A program made the position numbers and the translations under genes. From NCBI RefSeq assembly GCF_019754295.1, contig NZ_VIRV01000019.1, positions 1-44,493 on the forward strand: a stretch of 44,493 bases of DNA. The letters run 5' to 3'. Of this stretch, positions 22,629 to 31,575 are shown piece by piece. Under the pieces are notes generated by a model that was given only the letters and a program-made list of their open reading frames with translations, had not been told where the DNA came from and made no database searches. The DNA comes from Sellimonas caecigallum (lineage in GTDB: Bacteria; Bacillota; Clostridia; Lachnospirales; Lachnospiraceae). Position 1 is the stretch's first letter, and each line of letters opens with the position of its first letter.

Positions 22629-25283
22629 CTATGAAACAAGCTCATAGCCGCTTTCTTCATTTCCTCTATAATAGGATATCGTGTTGTTTTCAGCGTCATA
22701 AACAGCAATGTCATATCCTTTTTCCGCGATGATGGCGTCTGAAAATTCCATCAGATAACATCTGTCATTTTGCGCGAGTGAAGCGATCGCACTGCTTGCC
22801 GTCGCTTTGTCGATATAGGATGCAAACCAGTCAATCCCTGAATAATCCACACTGCTTTCCGGACTCAGAGCATCCGACTTGCGCATTTCAAAAAGTCCGC
22901 ACGCCATTTCTTCAGACGCGGAATTGAAGGTGCTGGATCCATACCCAGACATCCGGATCTCCGGATTGAAAAACAATATCAGTTCCGCTGCCACAGAGGA
23001 ATCTACATCTGTTATTCCAAGTCTGTCCAATTCCTCCTGTTTCTCCGGATACAGGCCTGTAGGTGTATTCGGATGTCCTTTGTAGTAGTACAGGTAGTCT
23101 TCCCCGTAATACATTTTTGTCATACGCGCATAATCCTCAAAGGATTTTTCATTATAGACATATGTTCCAAGAAGAAGCATAACCTTTTTATTCTGCTCTT
23201 CGGCATCTGCAAAATACTCATCGTTGAAATTGTAAAGAGCCTTGAATTCATTTACCGTCTCTTCTCCTTTTGCCGTCAGATCCTGCAGCATTGTATTTAT
23301 ATTTTTTACTGTAACATCGCTCTTGATCTTTTCTGCAAACGCATTGTCATCTCCGCTTGTAAAGAGATTATCCCTGGAAACCCACCATTGTGTACCAGGT
23401 TCACATGATAAAACAGCATACATGCACTCCCAATGTGCATGCCATCCCCAGTCCTCTCCAAATGTTCCTGTCCTATATGCTTCCTCTTTAGCGTCATTCC
23501 AAAGTTTGATCAGTTCCTGGTGCTTCGCTTCCGGATTTTCCACGCCGTATGTTTCATTCATGATACTGAATGTGGCGGAACCATCTGAGAGCATCGTAAT
23601 CGTATACTGATTTTGTGGTATACGATTCGCGTAGATCCCCCAGTGGATGAAACTGCAGTCAATATCATTAATAAACAGATGGAACTTGGAATCCGGACTT
23701 ACCTCATACAGATCTTTTATGTACTGTGCATATGCAATGTGATCTGATTTCGTACGAAGATCTTCATCAGAAAGGTATGGTACTCCGTATACTCCTTCCG
23801 GGAGCTGATCCCAGTCATATGCGGACGCCCTCGAGAGCATCACTATCGTCGGGATCTGTTTGCCTGTTTCCTGGGAAACATTGATGTCCCAAAGCGAAAG
23901 TGAAAAATAAAGTACCGGGAATGTTGCGGAAAGCGGGGCCAGATTGTATTCGCTTGCAGTCACACCGAATACTTGCTGCTGTGTCTCTACCGTGGTTCCT
24001 GCAATCTTGTACTCAATTGTCACATAAAACTTTCCGTATGTCCCAAAGTCCATATCGAACCCTTCTGCCGGTATATCGGAAAACCGCATTTCCTTTTGCT
24101 GTTGGCGAATGACTTTGCTTTTATATTTGATGGCCGCGGTTACCTTGACTGTCGTATCTGCATTATTCTGTATGATTTCTTCCGCTCCACCCGGCTTGAT
24201 GCTTACAAGCGTTGTCTCTCCCTGCTGTGTGAGCGTCGTATTCCATTCGGATGAAATGTAGGCATTGTCTGTGGATCCTGGCGCCGCCTCTCCCTTTTTC
24301 ACAAGCTGGATCTCTATGGCTTCCAAACGTCTCGAAAGTCTGGATGTCCCTGCACTCTCTCCGTTTTTTGCCCATCCAAGCCAGCCGTATGTCTGAGCAT
24401 GGACACGGTAATAGATATCGTATTGTTCTGCCGCCTCCCCGGTCAGTCGTATCTCGATAGCCTCCAGGCGTTTGTGCTCTCCTTGTGTCCCACTCATCTC
24501 GCCATTTCGTTTCCATCCATCTTCCCAGCCGTATGTCTGTATATGTGTGCGGTATTCCACACTTCCGCTGATCTCTGACTGATTCAACTGGATACGGATC
24601 CCTTCCAGGCGCCGGGATTCCCCTATCGTCCCGCTTACCGCACCGTCGCTTACATAATTCTGCCAGCCATGATCCTGAATATGGGTCGCATACTGGATTT
24701 TCATAGCTTTGTATGGTTCATTTGTGCTTCCTGGAGCCTCCGCTCCTTTTTCTGTCAGAACGATCTGAATCGCCTCCAGACGCTTCGACTGTCCGGATGT
24801 TCCTGCTTTTTCTCCGTTCTTCGCCCAGTCAAGCCAACCGTATGTCTGAGCGTGGACACGATAATATATATCGTACTGTCCGCTCATTTCCCCTGTCAGC
24901 CGGATCTGGATCGCCTCCAGACGCTTCGACTGATTGGATGTGCCGCTTGAAGAACCGTCTTTCTTCCATTCTCCTTCCCATCCGAAGCCCTGGATGTGTG
25001 TGCGGTACTCCACTCCTCCGGAAATACCCTCCGGCTTGTCAAGCTGGATTTCGATGGCTTCCAGGCGTTTCGACTGCCCGATCGTCCCGCTTGTCTTTCC
25101 ATCCGTCACATTTTCCTGCCAGCCGTATGTCTGCACATGCGTGCGATAAGAAACATGCGCTTTTCCCGTCCGCCTCTGCGCATCCTTTTCAGACGCATCT
25201 GCTGCGCTTGCCGGCACTGCACCAAACAGTATCGCAGCTGCCAGCACAAACGCCAAAATCTGTTTTATTGGTTTCTTTTTCAT
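22629..25283 (-). CDS. Secreted ChW-repeat protein with GT80 sialyltransferase-like domain
   Basis: 884 aa. Signal peptide 1-27, then six ChW repeats (46-330; two triplets like those of the L,D-transpeptidase 2.4 kb away), a beta-sandwich segment (355-445), and a C-terminal region of 430 residues. The latter carries TMLSDGSATF (Asp567), YYYKGHPNTP (His737), SSVAAELILFFNPEIRMSGY (Glu767) and GSSTFN (Ser783, Ser784). These are the sialyltransferase motifs D/E-D/E-G, HP and SS. The 170-residue gap Asp-His and 46 His-Ser agree with Pasteurella PmST1 (Asp141, His311, Ser355/356; numbers from memory), and a beta-sandwich before the GT-B fold occurs in Photobacterium GT80 enzymes. The first acid of the D/E-D/E-G motif is Ser. 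Location outside the cell is odd for an enzyme using CMP-sugar. It starts after AGGAGG; a -10 TATAAT lies at 25318-25323. The domain call is by eye. Confidence 0.75.
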   Translation of the reverse strand: MKKKPIKQILAFVLAAAILFGAVPASAADASEKDAQRRTGKAHVSYRTHVQTYGWQENVTDGKTSGTIGQSKRLEAIEIQLDKPEGISGGVEYRTHIQGFGWEGEWKKDGSSSGTSNQSKRLEAIQIRLTGEMSGQYDIYYRVHAQTYGWLDWAKNGEKAGTSGQSKRLEAIQIVLTEKGAEAPGSTNEPYKAMKIQYATHIQDHGWQNYVSDGAVSGTIGESRRLEGIRIQLNQSEISGSVEYRTHIQTYGWEDGWKRNGEMSGTQGEHKRLEAIEIRLTGEAAEQYDIYYRVHAQTYGWLGWAKNGESAGTSRLSRRLEAIEIQLVKKGEAAPGSTDNAYISSEWNTTLTQQGETTLVSIKPGGAEEIIQNNADTTVKVTAAIKYKSKVIRQQQKEMRFSDIPAEGFDMDFGTYGKFYVTIEYKIAGTTVETQQQVFGVTASEYNLAPLSATFPVLYFSLSLWDINVSQETGKQIPTIVMLSRASAYDWDQLPEGVYGVPYLSDEDLRTKSDHIAYAQYIKDLYEVSPDSKFHLFINDIDCSFIHWGIYANRIPQNQYTITMLSDGSATFSIMNETYGVENPEAKHQELIKLWNDAKEEAYRTGTFGEDWGWHAHWECMYAVLSCEPGTQWWVSRDNLFTSGDDNAFAEKIKSDVTVKNINTMLQDLTAKGEETVNEFKALYNFNDEYFADAEEQNKKVMLLLGTYVYNEKSFEDYARMTKMYYGEDYLYYYKGHPNTPTGLYPEKQEELDRLGITDVDSSVAAELILFFNPEIRMSGYGSSTFNSASEEMACGLFEMRKSDALSPESSVDYSGIDWFASYIDKATASSAIASLAQNDRCYLMEFSDAIIAEKGYDIAVYDAENNTISYYRGNEESGYELVS

Positions 25284-25318
25284 TTTTTCCTCCTGATCAT
25301 TTCGATGTTATGCCTTCA

Positions 25319-26259
25319 TTATAACGTATGGTCTTCTCCATGTACAGACAAACAAACTTCTCTTTTTCTTCTGGAAAGATTCACTGCAACACCGATCAGA
25401 TTGGCATCTTCCCGAAAAGTACACACATCGATGTTTGGGACAACTACTTTTGTCTTTGCACATTCCCCCACTTTTCCCACAATCTCTTCCAGTTTTTTGC
25501 GAAGCGTCTCTGCAAATCCTTCTCTCCGGCTGATGCCTCCTCCAAGAAGAATAAGCTGTGGATCAATGACATGCTGTATATTGTAGATCCCTTCCGCCAG
25601 ATTATAGAAAAAGGTATCTATTGCCTTCCTGCATTCCTCGTTTCCTTTTTCCGCCTCGGCAAATACTTTCACGCCATTCCACTCCTCCTGTGGATATTTT
25701 TTCTGGATCTTTCTCACAAAAGACATCGTAGAGGCCTCTGATGAAAATGTGCTGAGCTCCCCATTTTCATTGCGCATGACCATACAGCCGAATTCTCCTC
25801 CGTAAAGATTGGTCCCGTGCTGTATTTCCCTGTTGATGACAACTGCCCCTCCGATTCCGGTTCCGCACACGACAAATGCCATATCTTTCATTCCTTTTGC
25901 ACTTCCTAATGCCAATTCGGCAAGTGCTGCACAGTTGGCATCGTTCTCGATTGATGCCGGCACCCCAAAGCGCTCCTCCAGTTTCTCTGTCCAGGATGGT
26001 CCATGAATACATGGAAGTGCACTCATGCCTCCGATGATACCTGTTTGGACGTCCACTGCGCCAGGCGCACTTACCCCCATCCCGTCGATCTGGTATTTTT
26101 CTTTCATTTTTTCACATACTGGTCAATCTCGCAGAAAATCTCCTCTAATGTCTCATGCACCGGCAAAATACACTGCTCTCCAAGTATTCCGCTCTGTGAC
26201 ATGAATCCAGCTTTCATGGACGTCCCTCCAAGATCGATACATACAATCCCTCTCTCCAT
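25319..26259 (-). pseudogene. ROK-family sugar kinase split by a one-base frameshift
   Basis: Two frames together encode a complete ROK kinase (about 312 aa, normal length). The front (26259 to 26104, 51 codons) carries VCIDLGGTSMKAGF, the phosphate-1 motif. The rear (from 26107) has MGVSAPGAVDVQTG, FGVPASIENDANCAALAELA (catalytic END in NDANC), VVCGTGIGGAVVINREI and LILLGGGISRREGF. The zinc-type CxCGxxGC motif is replaced by GGEFGCMV only. The frames join at a run of six A on the minus strand (26107-26112): with seven A the frame would be continuous through VKKMKEKYQIDG. This is either a true mutation, a sequencing error, or a slip site (the run ends AAATGA). It ends 36 nt before the ChW-GT80-like gene, so they may be co-transcribed. 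Confidence 0.75.
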
Positions 26260-26340
26260 TATATCTCTTTCAGCGCCCGAGGACAAGCTGTTCTTCTTCC
26301 TATTGGCACACCGGACTCAGAGAGGTCTGCCTGAAAGTAA

Positions 26341-26368
26341 AATCCGGCGTTTACAGTCACGCCGGATT
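26341..26368 (-). terminator. Terminator of the tocopherol-cyclase-like gene
   Basis: AATCCGGCGT and ACGCCGGATT form a 10-bp perfect stem with an 8-nt loop, overlapping the stop codon; the minus strand runs on into TTTACTTTC. Confidence 0.7.
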
Positions 26369-27235
26369 ATGCTTCTTTTTTACCTCATATTCTACCGCTG
26401 CACGCGCAGCCAAAATTTCCTTTTCCTTCTTTTTGCCGCAGAAAAAAATATAGTCTGCCTGACAGGATGGATACTCACAGATCTTCCGGGTCATCTTTCC
26501 GCTGCATGGTGCATGTAGCATACTCCCTTCCTTTTCCCGCAGACGAATGAGAACTGTCTTTCTCCCCTGACGGATCTTAAGCACGTTTTCTCCCATTTTC
26601 ACGACAGAAGCTCCAAGATAGGTCGCAAAGCGGCATTCTTTGTCTTTTTGTCTTACGATACCGATCGTTCCTTTAAAGTGCACTCCCAAAATAGGAATGT
26701 CTGCCGCTGCAAAGACAAGTGAACCATCCCGAAAGAAATGTTGTGTCCATACATATGTCTCCGGAAAGGAGGTTCCGCTGTCTCCTTCCATATAACCGCG
26801 TGCATCCGAAAATCGTATATCTTTCCCCTGGATCTGTATCGTCCCATTCACACTGTGCTCCATACTGTAGACAGAATGTCTGCACTCCATCCCTGGAATA
26901 CAGCAAAACGGTCCCATGATATCAAAAGCCGGTTTTGCAAAAGGCCCAAAGTCAAGTCTTCCTTTGATCTTTATCCCGGCTCTCTCAATATCCAGCCGAA
27001 TCCCTTTCTCGGAAAAACAGTTCTTTTCGATCTGCATTTTCATCTGCTTCCGGCTGAGCTTGAATTCGGAAATGGGGAATTCCATATTCCATACCCCTCG
27101 TTCTGTTAAAATCTGAATCGAACTGCTGCTTTTCTCCCCCGATATGTGAACTGCCGGTATCACAGCTATCGTATCGGTCTCAGACTGGCACCGGAAATAC
27201 CAGCCATAGAAAAATGGTCTTCTTTGAATGTGCAT
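26357..27235 (-). CDS. Tocopherol cyclase-like protein
   Basis: 292 aa. FFYGWYFRCQSETDTIAVIP opens, and a beta-rich body follows with DIMGPFCCIPGMECRHSVYS, and SDARGYMEGDSGTSFPETYV with WTQHFF. The 'G-Y-x-E-x-x-x-G-x-SFP-x-x-Y-x-W-x-Q' pattern is the conserved feature of the tocopherol cyclase family (PF14249; recognised from memory), a lipocalin-like two-barrel fold that in plants closes the chromanol ring. Bacteria without tocopherol carry this family with unknown function, perhaps binding a lipid. No signal peptide. Start ATG 27235 follows GGAGGAAGAAGG. It is not evidently in an operon with its neighbours; a terminator follows directly. Confidence 0.68.
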   Translation of the reverse strand: MHIQRRPFFYGWYFRCQSETDTIAVIPAVHISGEKSSSSIQILTERGVWNMEFPISEFKLSRKQMKMQIEKNCFSEKGIRLDIERAGIKIKGRLDFGPFAKPAFDIMGPFCCIPGMECRHSVYSMEHSVNGTIQIQGKDIRFSDARGYMEGDSGTSFPETYVWTQHFFRDGSLVFAAADIPILGVHFKGTIGIVRQKDKECRFATYLGASVVKMGENVLKIRQGRKTVLIRLREKEGSMLHAPCSGKMTRKICEYPSCQADYIFFCGKKKEKEILAARAAVEYEVKKKHNPA

Positions 27236-27299
27236 CCTTCTTCCTCCATCCGTTTTTCTATTCAGTATTCCCGATCTTCTTTTTTTGATCCCTTATGTC

Positions 27300-28316
27300 T
27301 TACAGAAAGGTCTTATAATCTTCGTAGTTTTTCCGAAGGAGTTCCGGTGTGTCAAGTCCGTACGGGCACTTTTTCCGGCAGTTGCCACAGTGCAGACAGT
27401 TCTCTATTTTCTTCATCTTGTCCTGCCACTCCTCGGAAAGCCACGCCTCCTGCGGCGCTCTTCTGAGCATCAGGCTCATACGTGCACAGTTATTGATCTC
27501 AATCCCTGCAGGACATGGCATACAATAGCCGCACCCTCTGCAAAACTCTCCGGCAAGCTGTTCCTGATCTCTTTGTATCTCCTTCATACGTTCTTCATTC
27601 AGTTCCGGCATGTGGTCCTGGTATGATAAAAATTCATCCAGCTCCCGCTCTCTTTGAATCCCCCATATTGGCTCCACATGTGCGTACTGCGGCTGACACA
27701 TAAATGCATAAGCGCACGCCGCATTGTGAATCAGCCCCCCTGCCAGTCCTTTCATAGCTATAAAACCAGTATCCGTTTTTCTGCACAGTTCGACCAGCTC
27801 TTTTTCCTCCTCGGATGCAAGATAGGAAAACGGAAACTGAAGTGTCTCATAAAGCCCGGATAAAACTGCTTCCCTTGCCACTGCAATACGATGGTTTGTG
27901 ATCCCGATGTGCCTGATCTTCCCCTGTTCTTTTGCCTCCAAGGCCGCCTCATAAAGTCCCGTTCCATCGCCAGGTTTTGGACAAAATGCCGGATTGTGGA
28001 ACTGGTAAAGATCGATATAGTCAGTCTGAAGCCTGGCAAGACTCTCCTCCAGGTCTTTCCGCAAATCTTCCGCACGCTGTGCGGCAGTCTTCGTACTGAT
28101 AATGATCTGCTCACGCATTCCCAGAAAAGCTTCTCCGAGCTTTTCCTCGCTGTCCGAATAGGCCCTTGCCGTATCATAATAATTAATCCCACTTCGGAAT
28201 GCCTTTTGCAGCAGATAGACTGCCTCTTTTTTGGAAATTCTCTGGATCGGAAGTGCCCCGAACCCGTTTTTATTCACTTTTAATCCTGTTTTGCCTAAAA
28301 TTACACTCTCCATCAT
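27300..28316 (-). CDS. Aldo/keto reductase with C-terminal [4Fe-4S] clusters
   Basis: 338 aa. Residues 1-260 form an NADPH-dependent aldo/keto reductase barrel: MESVILGKTGLKVNKNGFGA, the catalytic Asp/Tyr in NYYDTARAYSDSEEKLGEAF, Lys in IIISTKTAAQ and His in YIDLYQFHNPAF. The tail carries two ferredoxin-like cysteine sets: FCRGCGYCMPCPAGIEINNC and CLHCGNCRKKCPYGLDTPEL. This is a common clostridial fusion (Fe-S AKR, 'Mccc-type' naming not used); its substrate is unknown and it presumably feeds on NAD(P)H or ferredoxin electrons. AGGAGGCGGT before ATG 28316 sets the start (28313 is also possible). Confidence 0.9.
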   Translation of the reverse strand: MMESVILGKTGLKVNKNGFGALPIQRISKKEAVYLLQKAFRSGINYYDTARAYSDSEEKLGEAFLGMREQIIISTKTAAQRAEDLRKDLEESLARLQTDYIDLYQFHNPAFCPKPGDGTGLYEAALEAKEQGKIRHIGITNHRIAVAREAVLSGLYETLQFPFSYLASEEEKELVELCRKTDTGFIAMKGLAGGLIHNAACAYAFMCQPQYAHVEPIWGIQRERELDEFLSYQDHMPELNEERMKEIQRDQEQLAGEFCRGCGYCMPCPAGIEINNCARMSLMLRRAPQEAWLSEEWQDKMKKIENCLHCGNCRKKCPYGLDTPELLRKNYEDYKTFL

Positions 28317-28456
28317 ACCGCCTCCTGATATTAGATATACTTTTCTTACCATTATACCTGATTTTGATTCCAACGTACAGAACAAGAAAAGAATATAAAT
28401 TGTCTGTTATTTTTTTATTTGTTTATAAATTAACAATTATTTCGTCCACCAAGCCA

Positions 28457-28485
28457 TTGACGTAGGAAAACCCAAATGATAATAT
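28457..28485 (+). promoter_or_regulatory. Promoter of the aldehyde dehydrogenase gene
   Basis: TTGACG (28457-28462), 17-bp spacer, TAATAT (28480-28485); AGTAGGAGGTATGCACC precedes the ATG. Near-consensus sigma-A type. Confidence 0.65.
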
Positions 28486-28528
28486 ATTGAAAGAAATGAA
28501 AAAATATACATAGTAGGAGGTATGCACC

Positions 28529-30079
28529 ATGTTAAAAGGGTTCTACAACTCATCTGAATTGGATTTCACAATTCCGGAAAACAAAGAAGCGATGCTGAAG
28601 GCATTTGAACAGGTAGACAAAGAAAAAGGGAACGATTATCCTCTGATCATCGGGGGAGAACGAATCATGACAGAAGAAAAAATCTTTTCTTTTTCCCCGT
28701 CCACAAAAGAACAGCTTGGAGCAGTCAGTTCCTGCAGCCAGGAGCTTGCCGATCGGGCTATCCGCACCGCACACAATGCTTTTCTTTCATGGCGCACAAC
28801 TCCTGTCGAAGAGCGCATCTGCTGTGTCCGCAGACTGGTTGAACTGATGAAGCAAAACCGTTTCCTTCTCGATGCATGGAGCATTGAGGAAAGCGGAAAG
28901 AATTGGGGCGAAGCAGACGGAGAACTCTGCGAAGCGCTTGATTTTTTCAACTCCTATATCATGCACATGCGTGAGCTTGACAAAGGGCTGGAGTTAATGG
29001 ATACAGATGAGGCTGTAAAATGTATATATATTCCGATCGGTGTCGGTGTCGCCGTCCCGCCGTGGAATTTCCCGCTCTCTCTTCTTGCCGGAATGGTTGT
29101 ATCCGCAGTCATCACAGGCAATACGATTGTCTGCAAACCATCTTCCGACACTCCAATCGTAGCGTACAAATTTATCGAACTTTGTGAAAAAGCTGGATTT
29201 CCTGCCGGAGTGATCAACTTTATCCCTGGTTCCGGTTCTGTCATCGGAGACTATATCGTAAAACATCCTCTGACACGTTTTGTCAACTTCACAGGATCCA
29301 AAGAAGTAGGACTTCGCATAAGCCGTATGGCTTCTGAAGTCTCCGAAGGTCAGAAATGGATCAAACGTGTAGTGGCTGAGATGGGCGGCAAAAATGCCAT
29401 CATCGTCGATTCTTCCGCAGATCTGAAACGCGCTGCTGCCGGGATTGCAAATTCTGCATTTTCCTTCCAGGGACAAAAATGCTCTGCGTGCTCCCGTGCA
29501 GTTGTGTTAAGCGATGTTTATGACGCGTTTGTGGAAGAAATCGCTGCATGCGCAAAAGATCTTCAGGCTCATCAAGGCAGCGGCCGTGAGGATCTTCCAA
29601 TGGGACCGGTCATCAACAAGAGCGCTTTTGACCGTATTTCCCACTATATTGAAATTGCGCGGAACGAAGGGACTATCGTCTGCGGCGGCGGCTTTGATGA
29701 CTCCAAAGGATTTTACATCGAACCAACGGTTGTCCGCGATGTAGCAAAGAATGCCGTCATTGCAAAAGAAGAAATTTTCGGGCCGGTTCTCGCTGTCATC
29801 CGGGCAGAATCATTTGACGAGGCACTGGAAATTGCAAACAACACTGAATACGGACTGACCGGCTCAGTCTATACAGAAGACAGAGCACACATCCAGAAAG
29901 CAAAAGAAGAATTCCATGTGGGCAACCTCTATTTCAACAGAAAGTCTACCGGAGCAGTCGTGCTTCAGCATCCATTCGGCGGTTTTAACATGTCCGGTAC
30001 AGACGCCAAGACCGGAACAAGGGATTATCTTACTAACTTCCTGAATCTGAAGTCAATCTGCGAGGATCTTACCTATTGA
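28529..30079 (+). CDS. Aldehyde dehydrogenase, probably 1-pyrroline-5-carboxylate dehydrogenase
   Basis: A 516-aa cytosolic NAD-dependent enzyme of the ALDH superfamily. PLIIGGERIMTEEKIFSFSP, GVGVAVPPWNFPLSLLAGMV, GNTIVCKPSSDTPIVAYKFI and FVNFTGSKEVGL build the cofactor site. The catalytic residues are Glu284 (VVAEMGGKNAIIVD) and Cys318 (FSFQGQKCSACSR); KEEIFGPVLAVIRA closes the site. GQKCSA and RVVAEMGGKNAI are typical of the PruA/RocA (ALDH4) group, which oxidises glutamate-gamma-semialdehyde to glutamate in proline or arginine breakdown. Length agrees. No proline dehydrogenase gene lies in the window, so the role is inferred. Confidence 0.85.
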   Translation: MLKGFYNSSELDFTIPENKEAMLKAFEQVDKEKGNDYPLIIGGERIMTEEKIFSFSPSTKEQLGAVSSCSQELADRAIRTAHNAFLSWRTTPVEERICCVRRLVELMKQNRFLLDAWSIEESGKNWGEADGELCEALDFFNSYIMHMRELDKGLELMDTDEAVKCIYIPIGVGVAVPPWNFPLSLLAGMVVSAVITGNTIVCKPSSDTPIVAYKFIELCEKAGFPAGVINFIPGSGSVIGDYIVKHPLTRFVNFTGSKEVGLRISRMASEVSEGQKWIKRVVAEMGGKNAIIVDSSADLKRAAAGIANSAFSFQGQKCSACSRAVVLSDVYDAFVEEIAACAKDLQAHQGSGREDLPMGPVINKSAFDRISHYIEIARNEGTIVCGGGFDDSKGFYIEPTVVRDVAKNAVIAKEEIFGPVLAVIRAESFDEALEIANNTEYGLTGSVYTEDRAHIQKAKEEFHVGNLYFNRKSTGAVVLQHPFGGFNMSGTDAKTGTRDYLTNFLNLKSICEDLTY

Positions 30080-30099
30080 TTTCGATATGTATAACACAA

Positions 30100-30140
30100 G
30101 GCAGGACACCGGATCATTTCCGGTATCCTGCCCCTTTTTT
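30100..30140 (+). terminator. Terminator after the aldehyde dehydrogenase gene
   Basis: GGCAGGACACCGG (30100-30112), loop of 7, CCGGTATCCTGCC (30120-30132), then CCTTTTTT. It overlaps the end of the converging S66 peptidase gene. Confidence 0.85.
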
Positions 30141-30980
30141 CGATATCTCTTCCCCGATGATAATACCCTTGGAATTTGTGCCATGTCCGATTTCGGAAGT
30201 ATACGCAATTGCGATCTCATTACCCGCATATTTTCTTACGAGATCGATGATCTGAGGTCTGCATTTCTCTTTTTCCATATAAGTAAATGTTCCGAGCAAA
30301 ATGCCTGAAATCTTTTCGAAAACCTCCATCTGCTTCAACTGGTTCAAGTATGTGACCATTTTAGGGACATCGCCTCCATATGCCTCAAGCAGCAAGACTT
30401 TCCCGTCCATATCTGGCCAGTACTTTGTCCCTGCTAATTTTAAAAGGCATCGTATATTTCCGCCGACCACAATCCCCTTTAGTTCCTTTCCCTGTATCAG
30501 AGAGTAAGAAAAATCAAACAGATCTGACGCTCCGTTCATTACCGTGTTGGTAAAATTCTGTATCTGATTTTGTGCATCGTCGTAGATCAGATTCCGTATC
30601 TGATAAAGAACCGATTTTTTCCCGCTCTTTGCAAAAATAGCATTTATGACGGTCGTAAGATCACTGTATCCCCAAAAAACTTTCTCGCTTTGGGCGATCT
30701 CGTCATATTCCAGGTAAGGCAGTATTTCGTTGGCAATATCTCCGCCTGAAATATCAAAAACTGCTTTGATTTCATCATCTCTGAAAAACTTCATCAGACT
30801 GTCCGCCCGCTCATTTGCCGACCCGCTGAATACAGACTCCTTCTCATAGATGTAATCCCCCCAGACCGGTATAAGACCAATTTGACGGATCGTTTTGTCC
30901 AATCGGATCAGTTTCTCTTTGTAAGAAACGGATTGACCATTGGAGCATCCTACGATCGCCACTTTATCCCCTTTTTTCAC
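30114..30980 (-). CDS. S66-family LD-carboxypeptidase-like protein (MccF-like)
   Basis: 288 aa starting with GTG 30980, chosen for GGAGGGATATGT in front. The protein begins KKGDKVAIVGCSNG. The S66 triad is visible: Ser106 in VFWGYSDLTT, Glu199 in LLLEAYGGD and His266 in SEIGHGTNS. S66 enzymes either trim peptidoglycan tetrapeptides in recycling (LdcA) or cleave the antibiotic microcin C (MccF). The GYSDLT nucleophile loop and length (about 290) fit the family, but the two roles cannot be told apart by eye. No signal peptide, so it acts in the cytoplasm. Confidence 0.85.
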   Translation of the reverse strand: MKKGDKVAIVGCSNGQSVSYKEKLIRLDKTIRQIGLIPVWGDYIYEKESVFSGSANERADSLMKFFRDDEIKAVFDISGGDIANEILPYLEYDEIAQSEKVFWGYSDLTTVINAIFAKSGKKSVLYQIRNLIYDDAQNQIQNFTNTVMNGASDLFDFSYSLIQGKELKGIVVGGNIRCLLKLAGTKYWPDMDGKVLLLEAYGGDVPKMVTYLNQLKQMEVFEKISGILLGTFTYMEKEKCRPQIIDLVRKYAGNEIAIAYTSEIGHGTNSKGIIIGEEISKKGAGYRK

Positions 30981-31032
30981 ACATATCCCTCCAATAGGTA
31001 TCAAGTATCTATATTATAGACATGTTTTTTAC

Positions 31033-31473
31033 CTACTTCAAGTTTTCTGTAAAAAAGATGTCCAGTTTATCAAATGGAATCGCATTCTTTTTTCCGCCGT
31101 CATACAGATCGGTGTGTACTGCATCTGGGATAATAAGCAGTTCTTTGTTATCCACACAAGGATTGCCGTTTATCATCTTCGCGTAGGCGTCCCGGCTAAA
31201 GTAACAGGAATGTGCCTTTTCTCCGTGCACAATAAGTACTGCACTACGAATCTCGTTACTGTACTGCAAAATTGGCTGGTTCATAAAAGACATACATCCA
31301 ATCACATTCCATCCTCCATTGGAATTCAAAGAACGTGCGTGATACCCTCGTTTCGTTTTATAATAATCATGATAATCCTTGACAAAGAAAGGAGCATCAT
31401 CTGGCAGAGGATCCACGACACCTCCGGCCAAGGTATAGTTTCCACTGCTATAGTCTTTATATGATGCTTCCAA
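31033..31473 (-). pseudogene. C-terminal remnant of an alpha/beta hydrolase
   Basis: A 147-codon frame whose sequence fits the last half of an alpha/beta hydrolase: KDYHDYYKTKRGYHARSLNS, IGCMSFMNQPILQYSNEIRS, AVLIVHGEKAHSCYFSRDAY and the catalytic histidine region LIIPDAVHTDLYDGG. The nucleophile half (a G-x-S-x-G elbow) is missing. The frame begins inside the terminator of the next gene with no ATG or ribosome site. The break at about 31473 coincides with the end of the terminator of the upstream gene, suggesting a recombination or deletion. Confidence 0.75.
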
Positions 31474-31475
31474 AA

Positions 31476-31520
31476 TAAAAAGATCCAGGAAGAATCTGTT
31501 TATCTGCAGATTCTTCCCGG
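31476..31520 (-). terminator. Terminator after the DHFR-like gene
   Basis: CCAGGAAGAATCTG (31485-31498) and CAGATTCTTCCCGG (31507-31520) pair with one mismatch; the minus strand then runs into ATCTTTTTATTTTG. Confidence 0.8.
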
Positions 31521-31575
31521 ATTGTTTTCATGTTCATATTCTCTCCCTTCAGATTCGGCAATATGTCTGTTGGAT

